This document shows, piece after piece, positions 19,736-28,599 of a DNA stretch of 64,000 bases. The DNA is from Streptomyces mobaraensis. GTDB taxonomy: Bacteria > Actinomycetota > Actinomycetes > Streptomycetales > Streptomycetaceae. The position numbers were made by a program, and so were the translations under genes. Location: contig NZ_CP083590.1 in NCBI RefSeq assembly GCF_020099395.1, forward strand, positions 2,046,001 through 2,110,000, read 5' to 3'. Position 1 is the first letter of the stretch; every line of letters begins with the position of its first letter. Below the pieces are notes generated by a model. That model was not told the DNA's origin and searched no databases. It saw nothing but the letters and a program-made list of their open reading frames with translations.

Positions 19736-22183
19736 TCAGTCCCGCAGGTTCACCAGCACCGGCGGCGTCATCACCCCCCGTACCGACGTCACCGACAGCA
19801 CCGCGTGCCCCGGCGGCACCCCGTGCGCCAGCTCGGACGCCGACCAGCGCTCGCGCTCCACCGTGCGCACGGTGACCGACTGGGCGGTGACCGCGCGGCC
19901 GGTGACCACCCGGCGCAGCACGTGCAGGGCGCGGGTGAGCGGCTCATGGGCGATGATCTGGCGGTCGGTGACGTCGCGGGTCTCCACCCACTCCTTCCCC
20001 CAGACCTCGGCGAACCGCGCGCCGTCCCAGGTGGTCACGCCGGAGAAGGCCATCCGGCAGCCGACGGTGCCGAGCAGGGCGCTGCGCAGCGCCTCGGGCA
20101 CGTCGTCGAGCGTGCGGAGGGTGAGGACGGCGCCGGCGTGCGCCGAGCGCAGCCGCTGGAGGCCGCGCACCGACTCGGCCGTCACCGTGTGGGTGGCGTC
20201 GTCGAGCACCAGGCAGGCGAAGAGGGAGCGGTCTGCGCGGGCGGCGGCGGACTCGGTGAACTGGGCGAGGATCAGCCGGGCCAGCATCCGGGACGCCTCC
20301 GCGTGCCCGCGCTCCGGCAGGTCGATCCGGACCCGCAGCGGGTGTTCGAGGGTGCGGAGGGAGAAGGTGCGCTTGGGGTCGCCGGTGTCGAAGAAGCCCG
20401 CGAAGGCCGGGCGGTCGAGCAGCGCGACGCGGTCGGCGAGCATCGGCGCCGGGTCGCCGGGCCGCCGCGCCTGCCGCTCGCGGGCGTCCAGTTCGCGGGC
20501 CAGCGCTTCCTGGCCGGTGGCCGCGAGCCGGTCGCGGAGCGCGTCGAGCGCCGCGGGCGAGCCGTCGAGCAGCTCGCGCAGCTCCTGGACGGACGGGAAG
20601 CGGCCGTGGGCGCCGTGGTACGGGCCGAGGATCTGGGCGAGGGCGGTGGCCGCCCGGCGGCCGTCCCCGCCGGGCAGCGCGGCGGCGAGGTCGCCGACGA
20701 GCCCCTCGGCGAGGATCGCGGCGGCCTCGTCGGGGTCCTCGGTGCCGCCGTACAGGTCCAGGTCGTAGGCGGAGTCCGGCCGGCCGATGCGGATCACCAC
20801 GTCGAACGCCTCGTCGGGCGCCAGGGCGGTGCCCGCGGCCCCGACGGCGACGACGGCGGCCCGCCCGGCGAGGGCCTGGAGGCACAGCGACTCCAGCACC
20901 GGCCGGACCAGGCCGGCGGTCTTGCCGCAGCCGGGCGGGCCGACGGCGAGCAGGGAGGTGCCGAGCAGGCCCGGCTCCAGCGCCCAGCCGACGCCCCGGT
21001 GGTCGTAGGGGTTGCGGTGGTCCTCGGCGGCGGTGCCGATCCGCACCTGCCCGGTGACCAGGTCGTGCCGGGCGGCCCGGACGGGCAGGTCGCGGGCGCC
21101 GGAGGGGTGGGCGCAGGCGGCGGCGCCGGCCCGCAGCACGGCGTCGGTGAAGGCGGGCCGCCACTCGGGCCGGTTGCGGACGGCCTCCCAGGCGCGTTCG
21201 ATCCGGGCCCGGTCCACGTCGTTCATCAGGCCCCGGCGGGCGTCCGCGGCGAGCCGCTCGGCGGCGTCGGGGGCGCCCTCGGCGCGCAGCCGGGGCCAGT
21301 CGGCCGGGTCCTCGTCGGGTGCGGGGGCGACGGTCCCGGCCGGTCCGCCGGGGAGCCGGGGCGGCCGGTCGGGGGCCGTGTACCGGCGCCAGAGCTCGCC
21401 CCAGCAGCCGAACCGGGCGGCGAGGGTGAGGAAGAGGGCGATGAAGAGGGTGTAGTAGGCGTAGCTGGCGTAGAAGAACATCGGCGGCTGCATCCAGGAG
21501 ACCGGGATGACCCGCATCAGCGGCCACAGCCAGATCTCGCCGAACACGTCGTAGCAGAGCTCCCAGGCGACGACCGCGCCGGCCAGGGCGAGGGCGGCGC
21601 GGCGGACGAGCAGCGGCCGGGGGATGCGGTCGGGCCGCTCGGGGAGCAGGGCGGGCGGCAGCCGGAGGCCCGTCCGGCGCTTGAGCGAGGACCAGGCGGG
21701 GCGGCCGTGGCGGCGCCAGAGCTCGGGGACGCGGCCGATGCGGGCGAAGAGGACGACCAGGCCGCAGAACCACAGGGCGTAGTAGACGTAGGAGGACAGC
21801 ATCCACTCGCGGGACATCTCGTCCCAGTCGCCGGGGACCAGCGCCTTCAGCGGCCACTTCCAGTACGGGCCGAAGTAGCCGTGCCACAGCAGGGACCAGA
21901 CGAGCCAGCCGCACAGCATCGAGATCACCGCGCCGCCGAGGAGCTGCCGGCCGGGGGTGCGGCCGGGCTCCTCCGGCGGCTTGGGGCGGTGGCCGAACCG
22001 CCAGACGCCGGGCTGGGCGGCCGGTCTGGGGGTGCGCAGCCAGGCCAGGAACGGGTGCTCGGCCTCGTCCTGCACGCCGGGCGCCGGCGGCCGGCGCGGG
22101 GCCGGCGGGACGGGCCGGGCCGCCCGTCCGCCGTGGAAGGGAGGCGCGCCGTACGCGTCCCCGTACGTGTCCTCGGTCGCCAT
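19736..22183 (-). CDS. Membrane-anchored ATPase of unknown function (VirD4/TraG- or FtsK-like P-loop)
   Basis: An 815-residue protein. The N-terminus is Pro/Arg-rich and is followed by four hydrophobic segments in the first 260 residues (about 82-104, 131-148, 195-215 and 240-257). The soluble part has a Walker A motif GPPGCGKT at 415-422 and a Walker B-like LVLDD in ACLVLDDATH. The arrangement recalls coupling-protein/DNA-translocase ATPases, but no relaxase, pilus or type VII partner is nearby, so I leave the function open. The gene diverges from gabT. It is probably a conserved Streptomyces membrane ATPase of the core chromosome. Ribosome site unclear; ATG 22183 is the first Met. Confidence 0.8.
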   Translation of the reverse strand: MATEDTYGDAYGAPPFHGGRAARPVPPAPRRPPAPGVQDEAEHPFLAWLRTPRPAAQPGVWRFGHRPKPPEEPGRTPGRQLLGGAVISMLCGWLVWSLLWHGYFGPYWKWPLKALVPGDWDEMSREWMLSSYVYYALWFCGLVVLFARIGRVPELWRRHGRPAWSSLKRRTGLRLPPALLPERPDRIPRPLLVRRAALALAGAVVAWELCYDVFGEIWLWPLMRVIPVSWMQPPMFFYASYAYYTLFIALFLTLAARFGCWGELWRRYTAPDRPPRLPGGPAGTVAPAPDEDPADWPRLRAEGAPDAAERLAADARRGLMNDVDRARIERAWEAVRNRPEWRPAFTDAVLRAGAAACAHPSGARDLPVRAARHDLVTGQVRIGTAAEDHRNPYDHRGVGWALEPGLLGTSLLAVGPPGCGKTAGLVRPVLESLCLQALAGRAAVVAVGAAGTALAPDEAFDVVIRIGRPDSAYDLDLYGGTEDPDEAAAILAEGLVGDLAAALPGGDGRRAATALAQILGPYHGAHGRFPSVQELRELLDGSPAALDALRDRLAATGQEALARELDARERQARRPGDPAPMLADRVALLDRPAFAGFFDTGDPKRTFSLRTLEHPLRVRIDLPERGHAEASRMLARLILAQFTESAAARADRSLFACLVLDDATHTVTAESVRGLQRLRSAHAGAVLTLRTLDDVPEALRSALLGTVGCRMAFSGVTTWDGARFAEVWGKEWVETRDVTDRQIIAHEPLTRALHVLRRVVTGRAVTAQSVTVRTVERERWSASELAHGVPPGHAVLSVTSVRGVMTPPVLVNLRD

Positions 22184-22571
22184 CGCTGCCCCTTGCCCCC
22201 GCCGGCCGGTCCTGCCCCTGCCACCACTGCTGCTGCCTGCCCGCCGTACGGCCCGGCTGGGCCGGGCCGACGTCGCGTGGCCAATCTAGCGGCCCTGAGC
22301 GGGGAGTTCAGCGTCTCCGGGTGGAGTTCCGGGATGACTCAGGGCCGTCTCGGGGTCGGCTCGGGGGCAGCACCGGAGGCGGCACCGCCCGGTCCGGCGG
22401 GGGCGGGCCCGGGCGGCGGGGGCGGCGGAGGGGCATCGGGGGCGGCCCGTCCCGCCATGTACCGTCCGGACAACGGCGCGCCCGTACTTCTCCCGAACGG
22501 AACATGCCGGGCCCGTCGGCCCGCCCTTAGCCTGCGGTCAAAAGTCCGCGTTCTTCCCCCGGGAGCCCACC
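22184..22571. other. 388-bp intergenic region between divergent ATPase gene and gabT
   Basis: Very GC-rich, with G-tracts around 22395-22440. It must hold the promoters of both flanking genes. I see no convincing -10/-35 boxes, repeat or small ORF with a ribosome site. Confidence 0.5.
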
Positions 22572-23924
22572 ATGACCGCACTGACCGGAGGCTCGGCCCT
22601 CCCCCAGGAGCGCCGCGTCGTCACCGCCATCCCCGGCCCGAAGTCGCTGGAGCTCCAGGCGCGTCGCACGGCGACGGTCGCCGGGGGCGTCGGCTCGGTG
22701 CTGCCGGTGTTCACGACCCGCGCGGGCGGCGGCGTGATCGAGGACGTGGACGGCAACTCGCTGATCGACTTCGGTTCGGGCATCGCGGTGACGTCGGTGG
22801 GCGCCAGCGCCGAGGCCGTGGTCCGCCGGGCGTCGGCCCAGCTGGCGAACTTCACCCACACCTGCTTCATGGTCACCCCCTACGAGGGGTACGTGGAGGT
22901 CTGCGAGCGGCTCGCCGAGCTGACGCCGGGCGACCACGCCAAGAAGTCGGCGCTGTTCAACTCGGGCGCCGAGGCCGTCGAGAACGCGGTGAAGATCGCC
23001 CGCGCGTACACCAAGCGCCAGGCGGTCGTCGTCTTCGACCACGGCTACCACGGCCGCACCAACCTGACGATGGCGCTGACGGCCAAGAACATGCCGTACA
23101 AGCACGGCTTCGGCCCGTTCGCCCCCGAGGTCTACCGGGTGCCGGTGGCCTACGGCTACCGCTGGCCGACCGGCCCGGAGAACTGCGGCCCCGAGGCCGC
23201 GGCGCAGGCCATCGACCAGATCACCAAGCAGGTCGGCGCGGAGAACGTGGCCGCGATCATCATCGAGCCGGTGCTCGGCGAGGGCGGTTTCATCGAGCCG
23301 GCCAAGGGCTTCCTGCCGGCGATCGTGAAGTTCGCCAACGACAACGGCATCGTCTTCGTCGCGGACGAGATCCAGTCCGGCTTCTGCCGCACCGGTCAGT
23401 GGTTCGCCTGTGAGGACGAGGGCGTCGTCCCGGACCTGATCACCACCGCCAAGGGCATCGCGGGCGGTATGCCGCTGGCCGCGGTCACCGGCCGCGCGGA
23501 GATCATGGACTCGGCGCACGCGGGCGGCCTGGGCGGCACCTACGGCGGCAACCCGGTGGCGTGCGCCGCCGCGCTCGGCGCGATCGAGACCATGCGCGAG
23601 CTGGACCTCAACGCGAAGGCGAAGCGCATCGAGGAGGTCATGAAGGCCCGCCTCGCGGTCATGCAGGAGAAGTTCCCGGTCATCGGCGACATCCGCGGCC
23701 GCGGCGCGATGATCGCGATCGAGCTGGTCAAGGACCCGGAGACCAAGGCCCCCGCCCCGGAGGCGGCCGGCGCCCTGGCCAAGGCCTGCCACGCCGAGGG
23801 CCTGCTGGTGCTGACCTGCGGCACCTACGGCAACGTGCTGCGCTTCCTGCCGCCGCTGGTCATCGGAGAGGACCTGCTCAACGAGGGTCTGGACATCATC
23901 GAGGCGGCCTTCGGACAGCTCTGA
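22572..23924 (+). CDS. gabT: 4-aminobutyrate aminotransferase
   Basis: A PLP-dependent class III aminotransferase of 450 residues that moves the amino group of GABA to 2-oxoglutarate, giving succinate semialdehyde. Motifs: substrate/PLP region FNSGAEAVENAVKIAR, FDHGYHGRTNLTMALT, the metal-free loop IIIEPVLGEGGFI, FVADEIQSGFCRTG (Asp binding the pyridine nitrogen) and the PLP lysine Lys294 in TTAKGIAGGMPLA. Length and motifs fit actinobacterial GabT closely. Start ATG 22572 with GGGAG 7 nt upstream. The nearby GabD-like dehydrogenase would take the product on to the TCA cycle. Confidence 0.94.
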   Translation: MTALTGGSALPQERRVVTAIPGPKSLELQARRTATVAGGVGSVLPVFTTRAGGGVIEDVDGNSLIDFGSGIAVTSVGASAEAVVRRASAQLANFTHTCFMVTPYEGYVEVCERLAELTPGDHAKKSALFNSGAEAVENAVKIARAYTKRQAVVVFDHGYHGRTNLTMALTAKNMPYKHGFGPFAPEVYRVPVAYGYRWPTGPENCGPEAAAQAIDQITKQVGAENVAAIIIEPVLGEGGFIEPAKGFLPAIVKFANDNGIVFVADEIQSGFCRTGQWFACEDEGVVPDLITTAKGIAGGMPLAAVTGRAEIMDSAHAGGLGGTYGGNPVACAAALGAIETMRELDLNAKAKRIEEVMKARLAVMQEKFPVIGDIRGRGAMIAIELVKDPETKAPAPEAAGALAKACHAEGLLVLTCGTYGNVLRFLPPLVIGEDLLNEGLDIIEAAFGQL

Positions 23925-24060
23925 TCCGCCGGTCCGGTTCCTTCCGATCCGGCGTGCGCGGGCGTCTGCACGGGCGCCCGTGAAGAACCTGTGCGGGGCG
24001 GGTGGTGGACGGGTGACACGGCTACCGTCCGCCGCCCGCCCTGCCGTACGGTTTCTGCAG

Positions 24061-24933
24061 ATGAGTGAGACACCCCGTCCGCAGGGGACTGCGGACGACG
24101 CCCCGCCGGTACGTCCCCAGTGCCGGCGCGGCCGTGCCACCGCGCACGCGACCGGGGCCGAGGCAGGAGCGGGCCCCGGGACTCCTCACCGATCGGACGG
24201 CCGCCCGTTCCACACCCCCCGGGGCGAGCGGCACGCCGACCAGGCCGGCGGCCTCGGAACCTCCCCCCCTGTTCCGGAGCCGCCGGCCCTTCGGCCGTCC
24301 CCGCTCCGCAGGATCCTCCTCCCGGCGCTCTCCGCCGTCCTGTTCGCCCTGGTCACCTGGCAGGTCGCCGGGCACGGCCCGCTGCGCGCGCTCGACGAGC
24401 GGGTGGGGCGCGCCGTCGCCGGCACGGCGTTCCCGCGGGCGGTCACCGGGTTCCTCGCCGACCTCGGCAACGCCTCCGTCGCCGTACCCGTGCTGGTCGC
24501 CGCGGCGCTGTGGGCGGTCCTGCGGCGCGGCCGGCCGTGGTCGCACGCCCTGGCCGTCGCCCTCGCCATGGCGGCGGTGCCCGCCCTGGTCGTCCCCCTC
24601 AAGACGCTCGTGGACCGCCCGGGCCCGCCCGCGATGGGGGCCGGCCCGCACGACGGCTTCTTCCCCTCCGGCCACGCCGCCACCGCCGCCGTGGCCTACG
24701 GCGCCGCGCTGCTGCTGCTCACCCACTCCCGCCGCGCCGCCGCCGGGTACCTGCTGCTGAACGCGGCGGTGGGGGCGGCACTCGTCCACCGCGGCTACCA
24801 CTGGCCGCTGGACGTCCTGGGCTCCTGGTGCCTGGCGGCGCTCGTGCTGTGGTGCCTGTCCCGGGCGCTCAGCCGCGGGCGAGCCGGGCGGCGGCCTCGT
24901 GCAGGGAGAGCTCCAGCACCACCGGATCGGTGA
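24061..24933 (+). CDS. PAP2-family membrane phosphatase
   Basis: A 290-residue protein whose first 80 residues are polar and disordered, then several membrane segments. The three PAP2 phosphatase motifs are present: KTLVDRPGP (KxxxxxxRP), FFPSGHAATAAVAYG (PSGH) and HRGYHWPLDVLGSW (SRxxxxxHxxxD-type with the catalytic His and Asp). It probably dephosphorylates a lipid phosphate or isoprenoid diphosphate on the outer membrane face. The start is uncertain: ATG 24061 is taken, but ATG 23980 is also open. Its 3' end overlaps the convergent hypothetical gene by 65 bp, and the last residues ([11 protein letters not shown]) are low-complexity. Confidence 0.85.
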   Translation: MSETPRPQGTADDAPPVRPQCRRGRATAHATGAEAGAGPGTPHRSDGRPFHTPRGERHADQAGGLGTSPPVPEPPALRPSPLRRILLPALSAVLFALVTWQVAGHGPLRALDERVGRAVAGTAFPRAVTGFLADLGNASVAVPVLVAAALWAVLRRGRPWSHALAVALAMAAVPALVVPLKTLVDRPGPPAMGAGPHDGFFPSGHAATAAVAYGAALLLLTHSRRAAAGYLLLNAAVGAALVHRGYHWPLDVLGSWCLAALVLWCLSRALSRGRAGRRPRAGRAPAPPDR

Positions 24934-25321
24934 GCACGCCCGACCCGTCGGGCGGTACCAGCCAGCGGACCAGGGAGGCGTTGCGGACCGGGTGCGGCAC
25001 CACGATCCAGGTGCCGGGCCCGGCGCCGCGCACCCCGGTCGCCAGCCACCGGGCCGCCGTCCCGGGCGGGACGAGGAAGCCGATCCGGCCCGCCCGTTCG
25101 TCGGCGAGGACGGGCCCGGGCCGGCCGGCGCGCTCGGCCAGGACGTCCGCCGTGGGGCGGCCGAGGCCGCCGGGAAGAATGAGGACGTCCCAGAGCCGGC
25201 CGGCGGGCAGCAGGGCGATCCCGAAGGGATTGCGCTCCCACTCCCACCGGCAGCTCACGGGATCGGGCGCGGCCGCCGCCAGCCAGTCCACCGCGCTCGT
25301 CCTCCCCGTGCCGCCGCTCAT
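24869..25321 (-). CDS. Conserved hypothetical protein
   Basis: 150 residues, starting at ATG 25321 with GGAGG 8 nt upstream. Recognisable features are a WDVLILPGGLGRPTADVL segment, RIGFLVPPGTAARW, and WIVVPHPVRNASLVRWLVPP. It has no signal peptide or membrane segment. It looks like a Streptomyces-specific family of unknown role; the core slightly recalls the N-terminal half of prim-pol-like domains, but I would not assign that. Downstream of a polyamine operon and overlapping the PAP2 gene tail to tail. Confidence 0.75.
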   Translation of the reverse strand: MSGGTGRTSAVDWLAAAAPDPVSCRWEWERNPFGIALLPAGRLWDVLILPGGLGRPTADVLAERAGRPGPVLADERAGRIGFLVPPGTAARWLATGVRGAGPGTWIVVPHPVRNASLVRWLVPPDGSGVLTDPVVLELSLHEAAARLARG

Positions 25322-25449
25322 ACGCTGCCTCCTCCGTGTCGCGCGTGGGTGCGTCACGGGTGGGAGGGAGCGGCCGGGCGGCTCTTACGCGGGTCCCGCG
25401 GGATTCCCCCGACCGGGTTCACCGGCCGGCGGGCACGCCGGCCGGCGCC

Positions 25450-26862
25450 TCAGCTGTCGAAGCCCAGCCCGACCTTGTCCATGGCCTTGAGCCAGAGGTT
25501 GCGGCGCCCGCCGTTCTCGTCGGCCCGGGTCATCGACCACTGGGTGATGCCGATCCCCACCGACCGCACCGGCTCCGGCGGGAAGGGCAGCGGTCTGCTG
25601 CGGACCATCTCCAGCTCGGTGCGCTCCGTCCGTTCCCCCGCCAGCAGGTCGAGCATCACGTCGGCGCCGAACCGGGTGGCCCCGACACCGAGCCCGGTGT
25701 AGCCGAGGGCGTAGGCGACCCGGCCGCCGTGCGCGGTGCCGAAGAAGGCCGAGAAGCGGGAGCAGGTGTCGATGGCGCCGCCCCAGGCGTGCGTGAAGCG
25801 GACGCCCTCCAGCTGCGGGAAGCAGCGGAAGAAGTGCTCGGCGAGCCGCTGGTAGGTGGCCGGGTGGTGGTCGTACTCGGCCCGGACCTCGCCGCCGTAG
25901 TGGTAGACGATGTCGTAGCCGCCCCACAGGATCCGCCGGTCGGCGGTGAGCCGGAAGTAGTGGAAGTGGTTGGCGGAGTCGCTGAGCCCCTGCCGCCGCT
26001 TCCAGCCGACGGCCGCCAGCTGCTCCTCGGTCAGCGGCTCGGTGACGAGCACGTAGTCGTAGACCGGGGCGATGAACGGGCGCAGCCGCTTGACCAGCGA
26101 CGGGTAGACGTTGGTGCCGAGGGCTGCCCGCCGGGCGAACACCCGCCCGTAGGGGGTGCGGACGGCGATGCCGGCGCCGCGCGAGGACAGTCCGCTGCCG
26201 GGGGTGTGCTCGTAGATCCGGACGCCCAGCTCCAGGCAGGCGCGTTTGAGGCCCCAGGCGAGCTTGGCGGGGTGCAGCATGGCGACGCCGTCGCGGTTCC
26301 AGAGGCCGGCGAGGAAGGTCGGGGAGTCGACTTCGGCGCGCAGGGCGTCGCGGTCGAGGTACTCGTGGCCGGTGATGCCGAGGGAGGCGTACTCCTCGGC
26401 TGCCTCGCGGAGTTCGGCGACCTGGTGCGGGGCGGTGGCGATGTCGATCTCGCCGGTGCGTTCGAAGTCGCAGTCGATGCCGTGGCGGCGGAGGGCGGCC
26501 TCGATGCCGTCCAGGTTGCGGCGGCCGAGCTCCTCCAGGCGGTGGAGTTCGTCGGGCCAGCGGGCGAGGCCGTTGGCGACGCCGTGGGTGAGGGAGGCGG
26601 CGCAGAAGCCGCCGTTGCGGCCGGAGGCGGCCCAGCCGGTCTCCTCGGCCTCGATGAGGACGACGTCGCGGGCGGGGTCGCGTTCCTTGGCGTTGAGGGC
26701 GGTCCAGAGCCCCGAGTAGCCGCCGCCGACGACGAGCAGGTCGCAGTGCTCGTCGCCGACGAGGGCGGGGCGGGGGTCGGGCCGGCCGGGGTCGTCGAGC
26801 CAGTAGGGGCGCAGAGCGGTGTCGGAAAGTGATTGGGCAGGGTTCATGGCACGAGCGGCCAT
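25450..26862 (-). CDS. FAD-dependent oxidoreductase, gamma-glutamylputrescine oxidase-like (PuuB)
   Basis: A 470-residue DAO-family flavoprotein with the dinucleotide-binding motif LLVVGGGYSGLW (Gly46-Gly51) and EAEETGWAASGRNGGFC, typical of PuuB/OrdL-type amine oxidases. The C-terminal part has YALGYTGLGVGATRFG, closing the FAD site. The start is ATG 26862 with GAAGGAG 8 nt upstream. It begins 4 bp after the potC stop, so it belongs to the potABC operon. That ties polyamine import directly to oxidation of gamma-glutamylated putrescine to the aldehyde plus H2O2. The exact substrate is inferred from context and family. Confidence 0.88.
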   Translation of the reverse strand: MAARAMNPAQSLSDTALRPYWLDDPGRPDPRPALVGDEHCDLLVVGGGYSGLWTALNAKERDPARDVVLIEAEETGWAASGRNGGFCAASLTHGVANGLARWPDELHRLEELGRRNLDGIEAALRRHGIDCDFERTGEIDIATAPHQVAELREAAEEYASLGITGHEYLDRDALRAEVDSPTFLAGLWNRDGVAMLHPAKLAWGLKRACLELGVRIYEHTPGSGLSSRGAGIAVRTPYGRVFARRAALGTNVYPSLVKRLRPFIAPVYDYVLVTEPLTEEQLAAVGWKRRQGLSDSANHFHYFRLTADRRILWGGYDIVYHYGGEVRAEYDHHPATYQRLAEHFFRCFPQLEGVRFTHAWGGAIDTCSRFSAFFGTAHGGRVAYALGYTGLGVGATRFGADVMLDLLAGERTERTELEMVRSRPLPFPPEPVRSVGIGITQWSMTRADENGGRRNLWLKAMDKVGLGFDS

Positions 26863-26866
26863 GTTC

Positions 26867-27691
26867 TCAGCTCCTTCGGCTGCCTCTTCGTCTGTTCTTC
26901 CGGCGCCCGGCCAGCTGTCCGGCCAGGACGCACAGGACGGCGACGGCGAACATCGCCGTGCCGACGACATTGATCTGAACGGGAGTGCCCCGCTGCGCGG
27001 CTCCCCAGACGTACATGGGGAAGGTCACAGTGGAGCCGGCGTTGAAGTTGGTGATGACGAAGTCGTCGAAGGAGAGCGCGAACGACAGCAGCGCCCCGGC
27101 CGCGATGCCGGGCGCCGCGATCGGCAGGGTGACGCGGAGGAACGTCTGGAGGGGCGTGGCGTAGAGGTCCTGCGCGGCCTGTTCGAGCCGCGGGTCCATG
27201 CTCGCCACCCGGGCCTTGACGGCCGTGACGACGAAGCTCAGGCAGAACGTGATGTGGGCGATGAGGATCGTCCAGAAGCCGAACGCGACGCCGGTGTTGA
27301 GGAAGAGGGTGGCCATCGAGGCGGCCATCACCACCTCGGGCATCGCCATCGGCAGGAAGAACAGGCCGCTCGCCCCGCCGCGGCCCCGGAAGCGGTGCCG
27401 GGCCAGGGCGAACGCGGCGAGGGTGCCGAGCACGGTGGCGCCCACGGTGGCCCAGAGGGCGATCCAGAGGCTGAGCGAGAGCGAGCCGCAGAGGCCGGCG
27501 ACGTCGCAGGGGTGCGTCCAGGCGTCCGTGGAGAACCGCCGCCACTCGTAGTTGAAGCGGCCGGCGGGCTTGTTGAACGAGAAGACGGTGACGATGACGT
27601 TGGGCAGCAGCAGGTAGGCGAGCGTGCCCAGGCCGGCGATCACCACCAGGTGGCGGCGGAGCCAGCGCAGCGGTCGGGCGGCGGTACGCAT
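26867..27691 (-). CDS. potC: Polyamine ABC transporter permease (PotC type)
   Basis: A 274-residue inner-membrane permease with six likely membrane segments and the EAA loop EQAAQDLYATPLQTFLRVTLP, which contacts the ATPase. PotC-type permeases pair with PotB to move spermidine/putrescine. The start at ATG 27691 overlaps the potB stop by one base (TGATG). Four bases separate its own stop from the PuuB-like gene. The C-terminus is strongly basic (GRRKNRRRGSRRS). A much longer open frame upstream is only a shadow of potB. Confidence 0.92.
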   Translation of the reverse strand: MRTAARPLRWLRRHLVVIAGLGTLAYLLLPNVIVTVFSFNKPAGRFNYEWRRFSTDAWTHPCDVAGLCGSLSLSLWIALWATVGATVLGTLAAFALARHRFRGRGGASGLFFLPMAMPEVVMAASMATLFLNTGVAFGFWTILIAHITFCLSFVVTAVKARVASMDPRLEQAAQDLYATPLQTFLRVTLPIAAPGIAAGALLSFALSFDDFVITNFNAGSTVTFPMYVWGAAQRGTPVQINVVGTAMFAVAVLCVLAGQLAGRRKNRRRGSRRS

Positions 27692-28599
27692 CAGACGACG
27701 TCCTCCGTCCCGGCCCGGCGCAGGTAGACGGTGACCAGGGCGAGGATCACGGCCATCAGCAGGAAGGACAGCGCGGCGGCGGTCGGGTAGTCGAGGACAC
27801 GCAGGAACTGCGACTGGACGACGTTGCCGATCATCTTCTGGTCCGGGGAGCCGAGCAGTTCGGCGTTGATGTAGTCGCCGGCGGCCGGGATGAAGGTGAG
27901 CAGCGTGCCGGCCACGACACCGGGCATGGACAGCGGGAACGTCACCCGGCGGAACGTGGTGAGGGGTCCCGCGTAGAGGTCGCCCGCGGCTTCGTGGAGC
28001 CTGCCGTCGATGCGTTCCAGGGAGGTGTAGAGCGGCAGGATCATGAAGGGCAGGAAGTTGTAGGTGAGGCCGCAGACGACGGCGAGCGGGGTGGCGAGGA
28101 GCCGGTGCCCCTCGGTGACGCCGAGGGCGTCGGTCAGGCCGAGGACGTGCAGCGAGTCGAGGGCGCCGACGACCGGTCCGCCGTCGGAGAGGATCGTCTT
28201 CCAGGCCAGCGTGCGGATCAGGAAGCTGGTGAAGAACGGCGCGATGACCAGCACCATCAGCAGGGTGCGCCAGCGGCCGGCCCGGAAGGCGATGAGGTAC
28301 GCGAGCGGGTAGCCGAGCAGCAGGCAGAGCACGGTGGCGGCGGTGGCGTAGCCGATCGAGCGGAGGAACTGGGGCCAGTAGGTGCTCAAGGCGTCCCAGT
28401 AAGTGGCGAAGTGCCAGGTGACCCGGAAGCCGTCCTCCAGCGAGCCGGTCTGGACGGAGGTCGACGCCTGGTAGACGAGGGGGGCCACGAAGAAGACCAG
28501 CAGCCAGAGGATGCCGGGGAGGAGCAGCCAGTGGGGGACGCGCCGGCCACGGCGGGCAGGGGTGACGTCCTGGACGGTGTCGGGGGTGACCGTCGTCAT
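27691..28599 (-). CDS. potB: Polyamine ABC transporter permease (PotB type)
   Basis: A 302-residue permease with about six membrane segments and the conserved loop HEAAGDLYAGPLTTFRRVTFP (EAA motif) at about residues 198-218. It pairs with PotC as the transmembrane channel of the polyamine importer. Its start (28599) overlaps the potA stop by 4 bp (ATGA). An extended N-terminal segment (TPARRGRRVPHW) precedes the first membrane helix. Confidence 0.92.
   Translation of the reverse strand: MTTVTPDTVQDVTPARRGRRVPHWLLLPGILWLLVFFVAPLVYQASTSVQTGSLEDGFRVTWHFATYWDALSTYWPQFLRSIGYATAATVLCLLLGYPLAYLIAFRAGRWRTLLMVLVIAPFFTSFLIRTLAWKTILSDGGPVVGALDSLHVLGLTDALGVTEGHRLLATPLAVVCGLTYNFLPFMILPLYTSLERIDGRLHEAAGDLYAGPLTTFRRVTFPLSMPGVVAGTLLTFIPAAGDYINAELLGSPDQKMIGNVVQSQFLRVLDYPTAAALSFLLMAVILALVTVYLRRAGTEDVV

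Noticed and set aside
18152..23413. A 1,753-codon open frame on the plus strand opposite PucR and the membrane ATPase
   Set aside because: It is a GC-bias shadow: the minus-strand frames are coherent, with motifs and starts, while this translation is Gly/Arg/Pro-rich low complexity without motifs.
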